Shown piece by piece: positions 34,502-51,688 of a stretch of DNA of 64,000 nt. Origin of the DNA: Phascolomyces articulosus (Eukaryota > Mucoromycota > Mucoromycetes > Mucorales > Lichtheimiaceae); the NCBI GenBank assembly GCA_025677815.1, contig JAIXMP010000001.1, forward strand, positions 1,550,001 through 1,614,000, read 5' to 3'. The translations under genes and the position numbers were made by a program. Position 1 is the first letter of the stretch. Each line of letters begins with the position of its first letter. The notes under the pieces are model-generated. The model made no database searches and was not told where the DNA came from. It was given only the letters and a program-made list of their open reading frames with translations.

Positions 34502-36141
34502 GGTAAGGATCAATTTATTTTGGTAAATAAGAAAAAAATAAAGTATATAAAAAAAACCACCTTTTGTTTGACAACCTCAAATATGTGTCTCCGCTGGGAA
34601 TGGATCGTAGCAACCCATCCAAGTTTATCTTATTATGAATATAATATCATGCGTATCTTTTTTTATCGATTGAAATAAATAATAACAAGGTCTTTGTAAG
34701 CATGTTGGTTACATGTCTTGGTTTAATTGATACTGTTCCTCGCTTTGCAAGAAACATTGAAAAAAAAATACTGTAGCCATACAGCGAAATAGTAAGTTTA
34801 TGATCTTGTAGTTTAAACTACCTATTGCTATTCCTCACTACTATAGATTCAACTACTTGTACTTAATCTCCAGGAACAAACCATTAATCTTATATCTTGG
34901 TTTTCTATGCATGCATAAAGCACGTATTTTACTAGGCACTATAAAAATAAACAGCAGTGGAGGAGGTATCTGTGGATCTTATTAACGATAATTGGTTGTA
35001 CATGGTAGATGATTGATCATTCACGTACAATCCTGGAAGTTGAACAACGTTTGCTTTTTCTTTTGCTCATTAAACAATGTAATAGGGATATTATTATATT
35101 GGGATAGAATGTTATTTGTATGTTTTTGTGTGGAACAGCTTTTGGGTCGTGATTTTTATTATTTATTTCCCTTTGCCCTGGAAATATTAGGGTTTTACAA
35201 TACTAATAATAAAAATTTCCTCTCTGATCGTCATAAAAGTATCAGAAAAAAAAAATCCTTAATTTATGGACTTTACAAGGATACCTTAACATCTACTAAA
35301 CACCCTACAAAAAATTGATACAAGATGAACAGTTTCTAATGAGGATTCCTGACGCGACGAGAATCTTGATCTTTTATTATGGACACGTGCTAAAATAAAT
35401 TTTACAATTTTCATTTCGAATTAGATTAGGAACCATAGATTATAGAGATACTAAAAACGAAATCTTGCTATTGATCAACAGATTACTCAAAAAGCATTAA
35501 CTTCTAAACGATATTGTCATTAATACATTAAATCGTTTTATATAGACAGTGTAATTATAGTGGAATGAAGTTTATTAAACAAGACAAGTTAATAATTGTA
35601 ATTGTCGTTTATTTTTTAAGTTTTATAATATGTGTAAGGACCTACTTGTATCATAAACTATAACATCATTAAATACTATGATTCGATTATAGACGAAGAA
35701 TCATATACTATAAAAAACCTCCCTTCCCCATTTTATGAACTAACAAAACTAACAAACAAATTTGTTATCATTTTTTTTTTTTTTTGACGCGGACCATTTT
35801 TTTTATTGTTATTCTTTTAATATAATCGGTTTATTGCTGTATATTATTACTATTGTTGCTGTTGTACGTGCTTCTGTCGTGTGCTAACTAACTTGTCTAA
35901 AAAAAATACTTCCCAGAAAAAAAAAAAATATCACCACCTTTCAGGTATTACACCTATTTCCATTAAACAAAAAAAAAACACAAACACATACACACACCTT
36001 CTTTTATACATATTTATATATATTCCTTCCATCATCCCTTCTTCCATTTAAAAAAGCAGAAAAGTTATATTCCCTTGTTTTTACACCATTTCATGACTTG
36101 AATCTTTCCTTCATTATATTTATATATATAATCGGGATATA
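34502..36141. other. Divergent intergenic region between PIAS/SIZ and G-beta
   Basis: A 1.6-kb AT-rich segment holding both promoters. A pyrimidine- and A-rich stretch runs up to the G-beta start (about 35760-36140). No extra gene is supported; the open frame at 35013-35318 lacks coding character. Confidence 0.5.
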
Positions 36142-37428
36142 ATGAGTTCTTCCGATGACGACATTGTACAACGCACTATGATAGCCAAACGTGAAGCTGA
36201 AAAACTTAAAGACAAGATTAAACGAAAAAAAGAATCATTAGCAGATACCACACGTAAGAATGAAGAAAAAACATAGCAGGATAAAAAAAATAGGAAACTA
36301 GTTGAGCGGATTTAATAGGTGAAAGAGTTTTATGCATAAAAAAAAGGTTACTAACGTTACACAACAAAAAGTTCCACAAGAAGCCATGAAAATCGAACAA
36401 TTACCACGAATAACCATGAAAGTACGACGAACATTAAAAGGCCATTTGGCTAAAATATATGCCATGAATTGGGCTGCTGATAAACGACATCTTGTATCAG
36501 CATCTCAAGATGGTAAACTATTAGTCTGGGATGCTTATACAACCAATAAGATTTTTGCGATACCATTACGATCCTCTTGGGTCATGACTTGTGCCTATTC
36601 ACCTTCTGGTCATTATGTTGCCTCTGGTGGACTAGATAATATATGCTCTATTTATAATCTTCAATCACGCGATGGACCAAAACAACCGGCTCGTGAATTA
36701 TCAGCACATACGGGTTATTTAAGTTGTTGTCGATTTATAAACGATGATCGAATTTTAACGTCCAGTGGTGATACGACGTGTGTCTTATGGGATGTGGATG
36801 CAGGGCAAAAATTAGAAGAGTTTTCTGATCATACCGGTGATGTCATGAGGTAAGGTATAGGATTCTACCTATTTATATATATATATATATATATGTACAC
36901 CCACATATATACACAAAAGAGAGAGAAAGAGAAGAAAAGTTTATTCATATTATACCCTCTAGTTTATCCGTATCGCCCAATCCAAATGTATTTTGTTCTG
37001 GTGCATGTGATTCACTGGCCAAAATATGGGATATTCGAACTGGAAAATGTGTTCAGTCATTTAGTGGGCATGAATCAGATATCAATGCAGTACAGTTTTT
37101 CCCGGATGGCAATGCAATAGGCACTGGATCGGATGATGCAAGCTGTCGACTATTTGATTTACGAGCAGACCGTGAATTGAACATTTTTACACATGAACAA
37201 ATCTTTTGTGGAATCACATCCATTGCCTTTTCAATATCAGGTCGATTATTATTTGGTGGTTACGATGATTATAATTGTCATGTATGGGATACCTTACGCG
37301 GGGATCGTGTAGGCATTCTCACTGGACATGAAAATCGGGTTTCTTGTTTAGGTGTTTCAAGCGACGGCATGGCGTTATGCACAGGGAGTTGGGACCATAC
37401 CTTAAAAATCTGGGGATCGATGCATTAG
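36142..37428 (+). CDS. Heterotrimeric G protein beta subunit
   Basis: Three exons: 36142-36253, 36372-36849 and 36963-37428; 351 residues. An N-terminal coiled coil (about 1-45: [20 protein letters not shown]) pairs with G-gamma, followed by seven WD40 blades: [92 protein letters not shown] and a final [12 protein letters not shown]. It signals at the plasma membrane downstream of GPCRs, for example in mating and development. Intron 1 ends with a perfect TACTAAC branch site (36349-36355) and AAAAAG acceptor, which fixes the exon 2 start and gives the conserved ADTTL junction. Confidence 0.95.
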
Positions 37429-37719
37429 GTGTTTATTTTTTATTGAAACATTGATTGATAATAATGTCATCGATAATCAATAATTTTATAAAATATCTGT
37501 ATTGTTATTTTTCGTGTTTTTTTTTTGATGTTCTTTCTTTTAATATATAATGAGTAAAAATAAAACTCATTGCCTTTTATTTTCGTTTTTATCCTCGAAT
37601 ATATATACATACACTTAAAAAACGGCGAACACGGTAGTTTTTTTTTTTTTTTTTTTTTTTTTGGAAGAAAAAGAAAAACACTGGCCAGCAGTGGTGTTTT
37701 TGGGTTACTTTATATCAAA
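37429..37719. other. Convergent 3' region with T25 run
   Basis: The 3' ends of the G-beta (+) and ankyrin (-) genes face each other across 291 bp. A homopolymer of 25 T (37638-37662) lies between them. Confidence 0.8.
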
Positions 37720-39372
37720 TCAATTGAAATAGGAAGATGGACTACCTGTGGTAGAATAGAAATGTGATCCACGAGGACTTGAAGGGACATTGATAGGAAT
37801 ACCATTTGCTGCAGCAACAGAAGAAGATGAAGTGGAGGCACGAGGTGTAGGGGAATCATTATAACCAGGGAATGAAGGGCCACGAGAAATGGCAACAGAA
37901 CTACTAAATGCAGAATGTGACAATAATGAAGATGCTGGTGGAGGATAGGGTCGATTATTCAAAGGATTAGTAGTAACAATGGATGATTTATAAGATGAGG
38001 CAAGTGATAGTGATGATTCATCCGTAAATAATATATTGGCAATATCTAAAATAGAGTATAGGTGAGTTATTCCCATTTTTCACTTTTGAATGTATCAAAT
38101 TCCTGTCATTTTACCTTTAAGATGATCTTGAACTGTAAAAGAATAGGCATAATCTGCAGCAGTAAAATGAAGGTTGTTTTCTAAATCCACATTACAACCT
38201 TGAGACTATTTCAAAACTTTATTATTATTATCATTCCACAAATTCATCTTGAAACCAACAATAATAAAAACACCAATCCCTCTTTTTCATTAGTACATTA
38301 CCACTAAAAGTTCCATTGTAGTACAGTGACCCCAAGCCGATGCGTGGTGAAGTGCTGAATTTCCATCATTATCAACATGATCGATATCAGCGGATATTGA
38401 TAATAGATACTATTATAATATCATTAGTAAAGTCACCTTTTTTTCATTTCTTTTATCATCAATCCCTAAGAAAGAAAACTTACACTGACAAGTGCCGCAT
38501 TACCAGCTCTAGCTGCATATAATAATGCTGTCCAGCCATCTTTATTTATAGCATGAATACATTCAGGGTATCGAGTAACGTAACTATAAAATATCTATCA
38601 TCCGAATGGTTGGTTTAATATTTCTCTAGTATCGTCACAACAAGTATATATATACTCTTGGTCATAGATGAAATAGTGTCGTTATCCAGTTTAAATTTAA
38701 TTTTGCATTGACAATGATAAAGCGTTCTCATACATTACCTCTTGATGATTATATATTGCTGCAATCATTAATACCGTCATGCCTTCATTATCCTAAAAAG
38801 TATGTATATTCATTTTTTTTATTTCGTTAAATACGTAAAAAAAAAGTATCTATTAATACAGCACTCATAGAACTGATCTCACCACTGCTTAAAATAATTT
38901 TTCTTACCATAGAAATAACTTCTTCTTCATGACCCATATCTAATAAAAGATCGACAAGTTCAACATGACCATATCGTGCTGCGTACATCAATGTTGTACT
39001 AATAATATATATAAAAAACAGGTTGTTTTTCATTAATATGAATATATTCATATCCATATTCATATCCATATCCATAGGGGCACTAAAAAATTCAAAGCAT
39101 ATATTTGTTGTCCTTACTATCCAGTTTCTGGGTCAGGATTTTGAATGTTGGAAACTTTTTTCAATAATCGTTTAACAGCGGGTACATTGCCATCTTTTTT
39201 AAAATAATTATTTTGGTTAGTTTTAAAAAAAAAGTAAAACCATGTTTGACATTTATAAAAAACAAAATAAACCTTTAGCAGCTTTTTGTAATCGTTCAGA
39301 AGGACTTTCTCTCACAATGACTTGTCTTCGAAAGTCAAAAAAGGAATGTGGTTTTTCGTGATGGGTATTCAT
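37720..39372 (-). CDS. Ankyrin-repeat protein
   Basis: Eight exons: 39273-39372, 39118-39193, 38908-38998, 38734-38792, 38484-38583, 38302-38409, 38115-38205 and 37720-38045; 951 nt, 316 residues. Several ankyrin repeats fill about residues 30-200: GYTTLMYAARYGHVELVDLL, NEGMTVLMIAAIYNHQEVI, KDGWTALLYAARAGNAALVS and NDGNSALHHASAWGHCTTME. Then comes LHFTAADYAYSFTVQDHLKD and a Ser/Pro-rich disordered tail of about 100 residues. Exon boundaries roughly follow repeat boundaries. The layout recalls fungal Avo2-type TORC2 subunits, but that is only an impression. The gene is divergent from TBCD with 151 bp between the starts. Confidence 0.82.
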
Positions 39373-39523
39373 AATAATAAGAACTAGTGCTACTGCAAAA
39401 GAAGAAATAAATATATGCAAACCATTTATAAACTGCGAGTGAGAAAGAGGTTCCTGAATTGGAACAGTAGCAGTAACCAACCCCCTTCTTCTTCCCCGCT
39501 CGTCCACCCTCGAAACCGAAAAA
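39373..39523. promoter_or_regulatory. Compact divergent promoter (ankyrin gene / TBCD)
   Basis: Only 151 bp separate the start codons of the ankyrin gene (-) and TBCD (+), so the two must share promoter space. The sequence is mixed, with a GC-richer patch (CTTCCCCGCTCGTCC) near the TBCD start. No TATA box is obvious. Confidence 0.65.
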
Positions 39524-44650
<5,127 letters not shown>

Positions 44651-44770
44651 TGATCTTAAGTTGCTGTGGCTTGTCCTCTGATCACACCAATTTCTCGCTT
44701 TGCATGAATTTGAATTCTATTTTTTTTTTACTCCCTTTACACACACTACTTTTTTTAATAAATAAAAATT

Positions 44771-45927
44771 ATGCCACCCAAAAAAAAGAAACTCAAGACC
44801 TCATTAAACAATGTTCTTGCAGCAGCCAGTCGCATTCAAAAAGAAAAATACAAACAACAAGCACATGAAGCCCAATTAGCCAAAGTAAAACAAAAGCAAA
44901 AAACCCATCCTCAACATGGTCGAAAACCCAATTACAATAAACTGGATCGCGTCTTGTTGATTGGTGAAGGCAATTTTTCATTTGCAAGATCGTTGGCCGA
45001 AAATTATATGAAGGACAATCCAAGCAACATTGTTGCTACTTGTTATGATAGTGAACAAGTGTTGTACGAAAAATATGCAGACGAAGCAAAAAATAATTTG
45101 GCCATATTAAAAGAGTTGGGTGTTACTGTTCTATTTGATATTGATGGTACCAAGTTACATAAATATAAAGATTTACGAAAGAATCGATATACGAGAATTA
45201 TTTTCAATTTTCCACATGCAGGTAAAAATATTGAAATAGTACATTATGTGGTCGTGGTGATGATCGAGGGAAAGAAACAAATAATAATCCAAACGCTTTT
45301 ATAGGTTCTGGTATCAAGGATCAAGATCATAATGTACGGGCAAATCAAAAATTATTGAACGAATTCTTTACTTCTGCGACACCTCTTTTATCTACCGAAG
45401 GTCAGATTAGTCGTTTTCATCCTATCAAATCTCAACAATACGAAGAAGAGGAAGAAGAAAATGATGAAGCATTATTGGAAGGGTTTAAAGACCTGGAGGA
45501 AGAAGATGAATCCGAGGAACCTTTACCTGAAGGTGAAATGCATATTACTATCAAGACTTGCAAACCTTATAATTTATGGGATGTTCGTACATTAGCCAAA
45601 ACGACCGGACGATTAGCCATCAAAACCACGTTCCCTTTCCATCCGGATATATACCCTGGATATGAGCATCGTCGTACATTGGGTTTTAAACAAGGTGTTA
45701 GCAAAGGTGAAAATGCAGAAATTGTTCAATCGGATCCAAAGACGTTTGTTGTTGTACGTAAATCCGCCATGGCAGCTGATGTGGAACGAAGTAAACAAGG
45801 TGCTATCAATAGAAAGAAGGAATTGCAACGACTGGCATTGTTGGGAAAGAAAAAACGGAAACAACGTCACGGTGGAAGGAAAGGCGATAGCAGCGATGAT
45901 GACGATGAAGATGATGATGATGAATAA
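44771..45927 (+). CDS. BMT5: 25S rRNA (uridine-N3)-methyltransferase, Bmt5 family
   Basis: Two exons, 44771-45221 and 45305-45927, give 357 residues. A basic Lys/Gln-rich head suits a nucleolar protein. The Rossmann domain (DUF2431) starts with RVLLIGEGNFSFARSLAE, the signature SAM loop of the family, and continues VATCYDSEQVLYEKY, LFDIDGTKLH and RIIFNFPHAGSGIKDQDHNV. An acidic insertion (EEEEEENDEALLEGFKDLEE) precedes TIKTCKPYNLWDVRTLAKTT and FPFHPDIYPGYEHRRTLGFK. The tail is basic and then acidic (SSDDDDEDDDDE). Yeast Bmt5 methylates U2634 of 25S rRNA. The 3' part of exon 2 was duplicated to 48430-48682. Confidence 0.9.
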
Positions 45928-46381
45928 ATGATTGTTCTGTAGAGAATATGAGTGGTTTATGATTGTATATAAAAAATAAGCTTTGGGTAATTGTTATTAT
46001 GATACGAGAAATAGGGGTCCTTATATTAGTAAAATCATTTCTCTTATACTCTAAACATTGATATAAAGCGTTAAGAAGAATGATGATGGGCTCAATACTC
46101 AATTACATAGTAACCCATCGTTATATGTAGTTACTTATCATTCTATATCCCAGTTCCTTCTATAAAAAGAGCTCTATCTCTTGTCGTATCTTCATGCATT
46201 TCCATTTAAGGTTGTTGCAATTAGTTGGTAAGGTCTATACTAGGCAAACGAATATGGTACTACTGTTCCTGTCATTCTTTTACAGATACTTCTACAAAAA
46301 GTCTTTCCTACAAACCTTTCCACTGACTTTCTCTCTTTCTCACTTTTATTTTTCCCAAACTTGAGAAGAAGAAAAAAAAGT

Positions 46382-48386
46382 ATGGCTGATAATCTGCAAT
46401 CGAATTTGATTTTTGGTATGAAACCAAAAACATTCGCAATGGCGACCACTGGAGTTGTTATTGCCGCATCTTTAGTTTATGTTATTTATTTTGATCATAA
46501 ACAACGAAATGATTCCGAGCTTAAAAAGCAATTGAGTGAGTATTATATATATTGGATAAACGTGCCTTTTTATTTCGTAATATCCAGAAGAATAAATATT
46601 TATAAATATTAGAATTTATAAAGTGCACAATGCTCATGTGTAATGCTCTATATCAAATTAGAACGCGAATGTAAGAATGTCGAGAAAACCGCCAAGCCAA
46701 CCGAAATTCGTAAGCTTAAGCTTATCAACCAAGTATTGGTAGCTGTAGAAAAGGAACCTTTGCCAGTTACACCGGAAGCAAAGGAAAAATATTACATAGA
46801 ACAATTGGCTTTTGGTGAACGGCTCTGTGCTGCAGGTATATACCAGTGGAGAATACAAAATGATTAGTGAAGAAAAATACTGAGAACTGACTATAACGGG
46901 ATGAATAGGTGAAGTTTTCTATGATGATGCTGTATTGCCGTTCTACAAGGCATTCAAAGCATATCCAGACCCTCTCGAATTGATGAAGATATATCAAAAG
47001 ACTCTACCCGAACCTATCGTCCAAACCATCTTTCAATTGAACACATTGGAGGTATATATATTGATAGAATATGTTGGGTTGTATGTTTTGCTATCGTTGT
47101 TCTGACACGGTTCTTCTACGACATATATTATTTAGCAAAACAAGCGCCAAGCACGGTTCTATGAACTATTCCCACCCAAAGAAACACATGTTCGACTTGC
47201 TGAAATTCTTGCTGGTGAATCGCTAGAAGGCAAACCTCTTTATCGTCGTGGATTGGTTGCTAATGAGGAATTGAAGGAAGGTCAGGTTATCTACACTGAG
47301 TCACCTTTGGTTTCTGTTCTTCATCCTTCTCTCGGGGTAAAAAAAAAGATTTATAATCGTAAAAAAAGGTGAGGGGAGAAATGAAGGATGGAAAGAAAAT
47401 ATTCTGGGTCATGGTAATGATACATTGGGGATGCTATGATACTTATTAGGTCATTTTTTTCTGTTACCATTTCTTTTATCATAGAGCCAATACTGTAATT
47501 TTTGTTTAAAGAAGATTCCTGAAGAAGGAAAGATAGAATGTAGCAACTGTGACAATGTTGCCTTTTGTAGTGCAGAATGTGATAAGGTAGCAAATGAAAA
47601 CTACCATCCTTACTTTTGTACCAACAGCAAGAACTACAATGAAGGTAAAGTAAATGCTGAAGGTGAAGAAACAACTACTCCATCCGACAACGACAATGCC
47701 AAAGAAATGGCTTTCCTTAACTACACAAAGAAAAAGAATGCCAAATATGCATATATGGTGGCCAAGTTTTTGAGTACATTCATGACTGAAGAAATAGAAC
47801 GTATATGTCGTGGAGAACCTTCTGAAACAAATTATAGTTCATGGGATCATATTGATCATTTCCGTTATATCGATACTTCGGCAGATGAAGAGACTGCACA
47901 TGAAATGGTCATGTTGAAGGAAATGTTGGGAAGCAAGGTCCAAGGTATTAGTGAATTCATTACAAATGAAATTTACCCGATGCTCAAGGGAAAAATGGTG
48001 TTCAATGCCTATGCTGTGAATATCAGTGAAGATGTGTATGTTCCGGTAAGTAAAAAAAAAATCCATATCAAAGTTGATAAAACTGGCAAACTAATAGGAA
48101 ACTTGTCTAATTCAATGATCTTTAGGAGTCGAATGAACAAATACGAAAGACCTCAAGCGATAAGAAGAGTGTAGGTGCTGCTCTTTACAAGATCTCCACG
48201 TATATTGGTCAATCTGAAGCTGAACCTAATGTCAAGCTGACCTTTGATGACAGTCATGATATTTCCATTGTTGCTTTGAAAGATATCTCCAAGGATACAG
48301 AATTGTTTGCTTCTTATCCTTCGCTTTTTTTGGATTATTATTTTACACGTATGCACAAAAACAGTCCTACCTTTAATTCAAAATAA
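46382..48386 (+). CDS. TOM20-like import receptor fused to MYND/split-SET domain (copy A)
   Basis: Six exons: 46382-46535, 46662-46835, 46909-47051, 47136-47336, 47485-48045 and 48126-48386; 497 residues. Residues 1-157 match the TOM20/MAS20 receptor: a membrane anchor (about 17-38, TTGVVIAASLVYVIYFDHK), a charged linker, and the cytosolic domain (LAFGERLCAAGEVFYDDAVL, FYKAFKAYPDPLELMKIYQ, LPEPIVQTIFQL). Without a stop it runs into a SMYD-type module: SET-N (RRGLVANEELKEGQVIYTES), a MYND zinc finger with all ligands (C228, C231, C243, C246, C252, C256, H265, C269), and a SET-C part. The canonical NHSC is replaced by QSEA (440-443). Expected location: mitochondrial outer membrane, with the SET module in the cytosol. 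The C-terminus extends beyond that of copy B. Confidence 0.85.
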
Positions 48387-49794
48387 GAGCATAATTCATT
48401 CTTATTACAATACTTCCACACACACACACAAAACCACATTTCCTTTCTAGGATATATACCCTGGATATGAGCATCGGTGTACATTGGGTTTTAAACGAGG
48501 TAACAGCACAGGTGAAATGCAGAAATTGTTCAATCAGATCCAAAGGCGTTTATTGCACGCAAATCGGCCATAACGGCCAGTATGGTACGAAGTAAACAAG
48601 GTCCTATTAATCGAGGGAAGGAATTGACCGACAGACATTGTTAGGGAAGAGAATGTAGTGATGAAGGCGCTGATGATGAATAAAGCATGTTTTTGTAAAA
48701 CATATGGAGGGTGATTTTTTTTTCCAATTTTTCATTTATGGGTTTATATAAAAATCAAGCTTTGGGTAACAATTAGGATATGAGAAATACAGTTCCCTGA
48801 TATATCGGTAAAACCAATTCCTTTTCTTTTTTCACACATTCTAAACATGAATAAAAGGTGTTTACATAGGAGGAGGATGGACTGTATAATACGTAATTGC
48901 ATCCATAGAAACCTATCGTCCTATGCAATGGTTCTATCTTGCGACATTATTATTAATAAAATCACTATGAAACAGTCTCCCCTTCCATACACTAAAAGAA
49001 TTATATACCCTGTTGTCATCGCAAACAAGATGTGTCAACTGTTGTCGCCGATAAAAACCCTAAAAGAAGGGATATATCCAGTATATTTCCATTTAAGGGT
49101 ATTGCAATTAATTCGCCAAGGTACATGTACTTTTTGTACCAGGCAAAATGAATACAGTACTACTGTTACTACCCCTCGTTTATATATAGGACGATGATGA
49201 TAATCATAATACGAATTGCCAAGAAGGCATGATACCACAACCTATATATCAATTGCACGATTTTTTAAGTTAGAGACAAGTGGTTTGAATATATCGGATG
49301 ATGGTAAACAGAAAAAAAAAGCGGAGCTCTATCTTTGGAATAGATGATTAGGAATGATGCCAAACTTGTTCTTTTTTTATATATAACAAGCTCTTTTATC
49401 TACCTGGGACCTCTTCCTTTCTTATTCTATTTACCAAAAACAAGAATTTTGCCCATTAAAAATGTACACCCCATTCACCTTTTTCCATAGTGTAACATTA
49501 GCAATCAAGAGGTCTTAACAGAGATGGGCAATCGAATGTGAGCTTTTTTTTTTTTTGGCTGTGCTACGGATCTCTTAAAATACAACTGAGACAATAACAA
49601 AATTACCATTTTTGTTGAAACCGTGTGTTAAAATAATAATCATTGTTTTTTGTACAACAATAACACAGCAACAGTAACAATTAATTGGAGAAAGGCACAC
49701 ACCCATCCTCTTCTTTTTTTTCAACCTTTTCTTTCCATAACCTCTCACTTTTTACATCTCTTCCTCCCCATTCCTTTCTTTTCTATTTATCATA
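48387..49794. other. Spacer with duplicated Bmt5 tail and 3' flank
   Basis: A (CA)n run at about 48418-48431 marks the junction between the two duplication units. It is followed by the Bmt5 relic and by about 500 bp that aligns with 45928-46280 (shared blocks ATATAAAAA.TCAAGCTTTGGGTAA and ATTTCCATTTAAGG near 49084). Beyond about 49180 the similarity to copy A's upstream region is lost. Confidence 0.65.
48430..48682 (+). pseudogene. Truncated duplicate of the Bmt5 3' end
   Basis: Matches 45622-45927, the last part of Bmt5 exon 2, from AAAACCAC through GATATATACCCTGGATATGA and TACATTGGGTTTTAAAC to a final GATGATGAATAA. Small deletions and substitutions break the frame. It lacks the whole methyltransferase fold, so it is a passenger of the segmental duplication. 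Confidence 0.88.
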
Positions 49795-51363
49795 ATGCTT
49801 CTTTGTTCAAGCATTACCCTTGCACTCCTTGCATTATCGAGCACCTCAGCAAGTGCAGTACCAGAAACGCTAAGTCGAATTACAGTTCCTTTAGTACGAA
49901 ATTATAATGGACAATTGGCACAAGAAAAACGATCCCTTCGTTTCGATAAACGTCAGGAACAACAGCAAGACGATAGCGTATTGAATAGTGAATTCTTGAT
50001 TGAAATTGAAATCGGTGAACCATCACAAAGATTCAATGTTACTGTGGATACCGCAAGGTGTGTATAAAAATACCAATAGATATAGAACAAGGTCATGCCA
50101 ATGTTTTTGTTCTAGATTTTCTGCAAATAATCAATTATTGTGAAACGCCAAACATGCTAAATATTAAGATTATTAAAAAAATACACAAATTCTCTTAAAC
50201 TCATCCATATAAAATAATATAATAGTTCACAATTATGGGTACCTTCAACAAGTGAAGCTCAAACTCAACGACGTTCCTATGAACAATTTAATGCTACCGC
50301 ATCATCAACATTTAAACCTTCCCAAGTTCCATTCACCATGATTGATTATAAAGGCACCCAAGTGAATGGTAGTTATGGTGTAGATACTGTCACTCTTGGT
50401 GGCAGCTTAAAGGTTGATCAGCAAGTCGTTGGTTTAGTGAATGATAGAGACAATCAAATATTTACTGAACAAAGTCAAAATTATGGTGTTATTGGATTTG
50501 GTTTCCCTGGTCTCAATTTATTGTCTGGCAACACAAGACGTGACCACAATATCCCCGTTGTTTTCAACCTTTTGTATAATAATGTAATTTCTGAGCCGGT
50601 TTTCTCGGTCTATTTCGACAAAGAAGGTGCAGGTGAACTTTCCATTGGTGGTATTGATGAATCCAAATTGAAGGAAAATGATGTCAAATTGACCTATGCA
50701 CCTGTACTGGCGTATCATGTTAAACAACCCCCTGAAGAAGAGCAACAGAAAAAGAAACAACAACAGCAACAACTTCAAACCACCTACCTTTATTGGGTTG
50801 TTGCTGGTTTGAGACTAGATTCTTCCTTTGGATATGAATACGACTTTAGCAGTGACGATAAAAAGAAAACAATTGCTTATCAACCTTTGATCCTTGATAC
50901 CGGCTCCGCACTTAGCTATGCGCCTCGACCCGTTGTAGATGATATCATTGCCTCCCTCATTCAAAAGGATACAGATGCTGCCAAGTACGATGAATCTCTT
51001 TTCGCTACCGGTGCTTATACCATTGACTGTTCATATGGTATTCCCGCTGAAAAGACCAAAGACAAGGATTTTATTCAATTCAATATTGCTACTGGTAGCG
51101 ATAGAGATGATGAAAAAGTGTTCAAGTTGACTGTTCCCATTCACCAACTTGTCATTCCATTAGATAATGATGATGTCAAAGAAGCAAAAACATGTGTCTT
51201 TGGTATTGCTCCTGTGCCATCAGTACCAGAAAATGAAGATGGCGGCCGAGCCTTTGCTTCTGGAGGATCTTATTTTCTTGGTGAATCTGTATTACGATCT
51301 GTCTATACAGTTTATGATATGGAACAATATCGTGTTGGATTTGCTTCATTGCTTAGCTTTTAA
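49795..51363 (+). CDS. Secreted pepsin-like aspartic protease (A1 family)
   Basis: Two exons, 49795-50057 and 50226-51363, give 466 residues. A signal peptide (MLLCSSITLALLALSSTSAS-A) and a propeptide ending at a Kex2-type Lys-Arg (LRFDKR, about residue 59) precede the mature enzyme. The second catalytic motif is standard (PLILDTGSALSYAP). The first is DTA instead of DTG (NVTVDTA-SSQLWVPS), and the intron falls right after the Ala codon. The flap Tyr region is VNGSYGVDTVTLGG. A charged Gln/Lys-rich insertion (EEEQQKKKQQQQQ) lies at about residue 235. There is no C-terminal membrane anchor, so secretion is expected. The gene sits between the two TOM20-SET copies and breaks the duplicated segment. 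Confidence 0.9.
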
Positions 51364-51688
51364 ACTCAAATAATAATAATAATAATACTATTTTTTATAT
51401 ATACATATAATTTTTTTTTAAAAAAAAGAACCATCTGTTGGCTATTATCAATAATAGTAAGAATAGATGATTATTATAAAGTGCGGTCCATTCTATAGAG
51501 AATGAGAGGAAGGAAGGAGAGACAGACAGTCAGAATTTAGTGTATAAATTTTATAATCCAGCAAAAGCCTTCGTGAAGAACCTGCTGTCACGAATCCCTT
51601 GTCCTTTACCAGAGTCTACGGGGTTGTTTCCACTGACTTTCCTCTTTTTTATTTTATTTTTTATTTTTCCCAAGCTTGAGAAAAAACT
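51364..51688. other. Spacer between protease and TOM20-SET copy B
   Basis: The last part (about 51618-51688) aligns with the upstream flank of copy A (CCACTGACTTTC, TTTTTCCCAA.CTTGAGAA), so it holds the duplicated proximal promoter or leader. The rest is specific to this site. Confidence 0.6.

Noticed and set aside
36254..36350. G-beta exon 2 starting right after the AAAAAAAAG at 36347
   Set aside because: Phase fails from exon 1. The TACTAAC branch site and AAAAAG acceptor at 36371 give the conserved ADTTL junction.
38739..38792. Ankyrin exon 4 ending at GTAATG (38738)
   Set aside because: That donor puts the next exon out of frame; the donor GTATGA at 38733 restores YVTRYPECIHAINKDG and the repeat pattern.
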